NCBI GenBank assembly: GCA_001579985.1
Contig: LRSR01007212.1
Location: 1 to 22,655 of the forward strand
Length of the DNA: 22,655 nt
Source of the DNA: Hypsibius dujardini
Lineage: Eukaryota; Tardigrada; Eutardigrada; Parachela; Hypsibiidae
Direction of reading: 5' to 3'
Shown piece after piece: positions 19,327 through 22,655 of the stretch. Positions within the stretch are counted from its first letter, which is position 1, and every line of letters begins with the position of its first letter. The translations under genes were made by a program, and so were the position numbers. The notes beneath the pieces were generated by a model. The model was given only the letters and a program-made list of their open reading frames with translations, did no database searches and was not told where the DNA came from.

Positions 19327-21781
19327 TTAATTTGTTCCGCTGCTCAGACCCCACTTGCCTGCTTTTGGCGGTCGCCTTTTCGAAGATTCTTCACCACGAG
19401 CTTTGATTCCCGATGGACTCCGTTTCCCCACAAACGCCACCTCAATGTGTCGTTTCTTGTGAATATCTCCCGCTAGTTTCTTCAAGGCCTGCTTAGTCCG
19501 CTCCGAATGTTTCGTATTAATCAAGGCCGGGAAGCGACTGAAGCGCGACTCAGCCAGCACCATCACCTTCTCATAGACAAGAATCTTCCGCACATCCGAC
19601 GTGGGCTCCTCAATGGCCCGCACTACGGGCGGTGTCTCTTCCGAAAATTCTTTCGAATTCGGCAGAACAGAACAGATTCGGCGTTACAAAAGTAATACGT
19701 TTGATTTTAGATTAAATATTTTTAAATTAATTTGGTTCATTAAAAGACATCAATGCTGTTAGCATTGCTATAACGCAAGAAATAATAAGTCGGTTGTAGT
19801 GTGTGTACCTTTTTTATATTTTAAACAAATAGATATAACTCCAAAAAATGGAAATAAGTATGACTTAAAAATCAATATGATTAAATAAGTAAATGTGATA
19901 TAGAAATTAAGGCATTTCATTATCAAAAGCCGGGGTTATCTAATAATAAATCAGCTGTGGTATCTGTACCTTTGTTATAATTTAAATTAAAAGATGTAAC
20001 TTTTCCAAAAATATAAATAATTTAAATAATGACATATAGCGCAAAATAAAAACTTTACTTTAAGTATTAATATAATTCTGAAATAGAAGCATCTCATTAG
20101 CCAAATCCGGGTTCTCGTCGTTTAACATTACCTATTTTACGATATTTATATTAAACAACAATACCTTCGACTGTCTCCAGCGGAACACGATACTCCCTAA
20201 CAGTCAGTTTTCGGCGTGCCCATTTGAGACTGTTGCGGAGCCGAAGCTCCAGTTCAACTTTCAGCTTCTCGTACACCTTCCGTTCCAGCAGACCGTGTTT
20301 GGTCTTTTCGTCTAGCCAGTCGAAAAATCGCTCAGCATGATTTTCAATTCTGTCATTAGACTGGATCAGTCGCAGAGCCGCCTGAAAGCCGGCTGAATGT
20401 TACACAGTGCGAGGTGACATTTTTAATTCGGCGAACGAGCAAAATCGGCTTTAATTCGGCAAGTTTTCTTCGCTTCTTGTTACATCAAAATCTGTCTACG
20501 AGACAATTTAAAGCTTTAACAACGTCAAAGAAAATATTGCTAACTAGATGGCATTTAAAGCAATGATCCCGTTGTAGATTTCTGACCACTGTTTGGAAAA
20601 ATTCAGGAGAAACTTTGCAGTTAATTAGCCGGGGTCGAGACGCTATGGGAGCCACTCGCGTGTTGGTACACGAGTGAAAAAACTACAACAAAGCCGTGTC
20701 GATGATGAAATACTTCCCTTGAACGCAAATAGCCATAGCTTCTCTTCTTTTGTGTCTGTAAGAACTTACGTGGTGCCAATCGTAAAGTAATCTACTTTTG
20801 TAAATTCTGGAAAATAGAAAAGAAATCTTTTCGTTAAAATTTGCTAATCTAGTTGACAATATCATGACTATTTTGACTGCTCGAATAGCTCAATCAACCT
20901 AATACTAGTACTCTTCGTTGCCATTTGGCAAACACGTGCGGTTTCTGTTTTATATTGTAAACTTATTGTCTACTTCTGTTACATTTTGCAGTTTGAAAGG
21001 TCGATGCAAATTCTACCAAATTATGTCTTGCAGTTGCATTTCACGAATTCAATGAAATATGATTTTCAATTACATTTGGTCGTGCAGAGATATAAATGTA
21101 TTTTACAAACTGACCGTAAGATATTTGGGATCCTCTGATCAGGCATATGCAGTAATTGAGTCCACCATTTGAAAACTAAAATATATTAATAATGTATATT
21201 CATGTATTTTTTAGCAAGCGTCAGTTAAAGTTAGTTGTAAGTGATATCATCACTAAGAAATTGAGACTCCAATTTTTAGTGTAACAATCACTGTTCCATT
21301 TTGTATGCGAAAGTTCGATATCATGAGATGATGTACAAATGAGCAAAAACGGGGTTTCCAAAAGGCAGTCTCCTACCCGGTAATTGCGCCACAGTTCTTG
21401 GAAGGTCGGCTCGATTCGGCAGGGTTTCTCATGGCTGGCTGGAGTCTTCACCTTAGCTGGGACAAGATTGCCAAGCAGGAATCCCAAGGGTTCACGGTCC
21501 ACAGTAAGCTCCTCCGGTTTGGGTGCGCATTCGGGCGGCAAGGCAGTACTCTTTCGAACACGGTGAAGCGGTAAGTCCTGATGCATTTTTGCAGTGTTTG
21601 CCTCGGCTGTATTGGGGAGGGTGAAGTGGAGGACAGGCAGAACGGTTTGCTGTTTTCGAGCATTGATCAACGGGAAAAGGACTTCCGGGACGGTCCATGC
21701 TATGTACTCGTTGGTCGGGTCGACGACAATGTGCCGAATTACGTGGGATGCATCCCGGGGCTTTGATGCTGCGCTGTTCAT
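19327..21781 (-). CDS. Gene X: ~314-aa helical, basic protein, product unknown
   Basis: Three exons: 21781-21377, 20381-20165, 19649-19327 (TAA). The phases match (0, then 1). The third exon could also begin at 19637, in the same frame. ATG 21781 is the first after an in-frame TAG. Exon 1 (residues 1-135) is mixed, with VIRHIVVDPTNEYIAWTVPE near the start. Exon 2 (136-208) is a charged helix (ERFFDWLDEKTKHGLLERK, LKVELELRLRNSLKWARRK). The C-terminus is very basic (KKRHIEVAFVGKRSPSG, SKRRPPKAGKWG), so nucleic-acid or microtubule binding is possible. Near the end, AAAGCAG|GCAAGT (donor at 19358) resembles a GC-AG donor, so a longer form may exist. I recognise no family. The gene is followed head-to-tail by gene Y. 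Confidence 0.7.
19781..20160. repeat. Diverged ~165-bp tandem duplication in gene X intron 2
   Basis: Copy 1 starts at 19781 (AATAATAAGTCGG, then GTACCTTT, TTTAAA, CATTTCATTA and AAGCCGGGGTT). Copy 2 starts at 19942 with the same landmarks (AATAATAAATCAG, GTACCTTT, CATCTCATTA, AATCCGGGTT). A shorter third copy runs up to the exon 2 donor. Confidence 0.65.
20382..21376. other. Gene X intron 1, 995 nt
   Basis: The longest intron in the window: donor CGG|GTAGGA, acceptor GGCTTTCAG. AT-rich; I see no gene or clear repeat in it. Confidence 0.6.
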
Positions 21782-21971
21782 TACAGTTCCATGTCCAGTT
21801 GTGTGTGTCTATGTTGTGTTCGGATAATGGCCTTAGTCATGAGGATTTAATGGTGGACAGTCAATAACGGAAACACTGTCTGTTTGCTGAGTGGTTACCC
21901 TGGAGCCCAATTTTTCTTGCAAGCGGGTAACGGATTGGTCTACTGTAGGCTATATTTCTGGCTGCTACACA
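21782..21971. promoter_or_regulatory. Divergent intergenic region between gene X and the right-edge gene
   Basis: 190 bp between two ATGs that face away from each other, and so likely to hold both promoters. I see no TATA box that I would defend. Confidence 0.3.
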
Positions 21972-22655
21972 ATGCGAAAACGTTCAACATCCACAAAAGA
22001 AAACTCAGAGGTAGTGATCACTGCTATATGTCTGTTTTCCATCTGTCTGTTTGTGTGTCGGTATGTCTATCTATCTGTCTACCTGTCTATCTATCTGTTT
22101 GTCTATCTGTCTTTCTGTCTGCCTCTCGGCCTCAATATCTCGTTTGTCTGTTTGTAGGTGTCTGTCAGTAGTCTGCAATCTCTTGCACGAGCTCTAGCTT
22201 CAGATATTTTATCTGTCAACAAATTCCCAGAATAAATTTTCAGCAATAGAGACAGCCGGCGACCTAGATGATGATTTCGGTCAAGCATCAAGCCGTCCAA
22301 AATGCACGGTCGGCCAAATTCTATGACTCTCGTGATGCCTCGCTAGCGAAATGAGCCAACAACCTTTCCGTTTGTTTTTATTGTTTTTTTGCTCCGATAT
22401 CTACTCATACCATTCCGTCATATTGCCCACGTATATTTTATAAAGAAATCCCATTTCATATCAATCATAATCCATCAGTTCCGCCGTGTGAAGTGACACT
22501 GACATTTGTAGAATTGCCCAACATAGCCTCCAACAGGGAACTCGTGTTGCTGGCCTGCTCAATGAGAGCCTTGACGCTCATCTGTCCCAAGAGCTCCTCC
22601 AGCAGAATTGCAAACGTGAAGAGCAAAGAGAAGCTCTGCAAAAACAACACGAACG
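21972..22655 (+). CDS. Right-edge gene: coiled-coil protein, 5' part, tentative
   Basis: Best-supported exon: 22512-22655 (after TGACATTTGTAG), running off the window. In phase 2 it reads IAQHSLQQGTRVAGLLNES, then a Gln/Glu/Leu-rich helix (LSQELLQQNCKREEQREALQ), typical of a coiled coil. A first exon is possible at 21972-22010 (ATG after an in-frame TGA; ends GAG|GTAGTG, phase 0). A middle exon 22268-22308 fits both phases (VKHQAVQNAR) but uses weak sites (CCTAG|ATG, ACG|GTCGGC). Other middle exons are possible (such as one reading IETAGDLDDDFGQ at about 22244-22324). The minus strand of the last exon is also open (22465-22650) with a splice-like TTTTTGCAG, so the strand is not beyond doubt. 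Confidence 0.35.
22028..22135 (+). repeat. CTGT/CTAT tetranucleotide array
   Basis: Imperfect CTGTCTGT and CTATCTAT units, interrupted by GTGTGTCGGTATG. It lies in the putative first intron of the right-edge gene. Confidence 0.88.

Noticed and set aside
1-22655. CRISPR array, tRNA or rRNA genes, bacterial operon signals
   Set aside because: The tandem repeats are simple-sequence arrays without unique spacers. I found no tRNA T-arm context or rRNA sequence, and the genes are intron-split.

Overview
The window is nuclear DNA of a multicellular animal, not a bacterium or a virus. Reading frames are cut by GT-AG introns with pyrimidine-rich acceptors. Coding islands are GC-rich within AT-rich flanks, AATAAA signals follow some stop codons, and several classes of eukaryotic repeat are present. 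Most introns without repeats are 65-100 nt. Short introns, CAGA/CTGT microsatellites, acceptor-like AGs close to some ATGs and proteins I cannot match to well-known families would fit a flatworm or another fast-evolving invertebrate. The taxon is an inference of low confidence.

Layout. (1) 1-3055, plus: the 3' part of gene A, ten exons, nearly all joined by phase-1 introns; two introns are swollen by CAGA/CAGG arrays. (2) 3056-5796: mostly non-coding. (3) 5819-6238 and 8130-8639, plus: two single-exon paralogues (B and C) with a SAP-like N-terminus and a C-terminal CxxC...H motif. Between and around them lie a 143-bp TA-flanked MITE (6784-6926), two copies of a ~480-bp inverted-repeat element (7379-7867 and 9542-10016) and a decayed LINE 3' end (8820-9206). 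Gene C and the LINE remnant sit between the two element copies. (4) 10669-12044: a 1.38-kb foldback-like element whose inverted ends carry hexanucleotide arrays and which is bounded by a perfect 9-bp direct repeat. (5) 12203-12865 and 14881-15345, minus: coding exons D and E of unknown function. (6) 16186-21781, minus: gene X (three exons) followed 296 bp downstream by gene Y (six exons, 622 aa, two degenerate EF-hand-like loops), in a head-to-tail pair that could be co-transcribed. (7) 21972-22655, plus: a divergent gene running off the right edge, whose last visible exon reads as a coiled coil.

I recognise no complete pathway. The least ordinary items are the foldback-like element with tandem-repeat termini and a 9-bp target duplication, the small SAP/CxxC-H paralogue pair, and the confinement of every CAGA/CTGT array to a predicted intron. 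Exon models come from reading splice sites and phases by eye; transcripts would be decisive.
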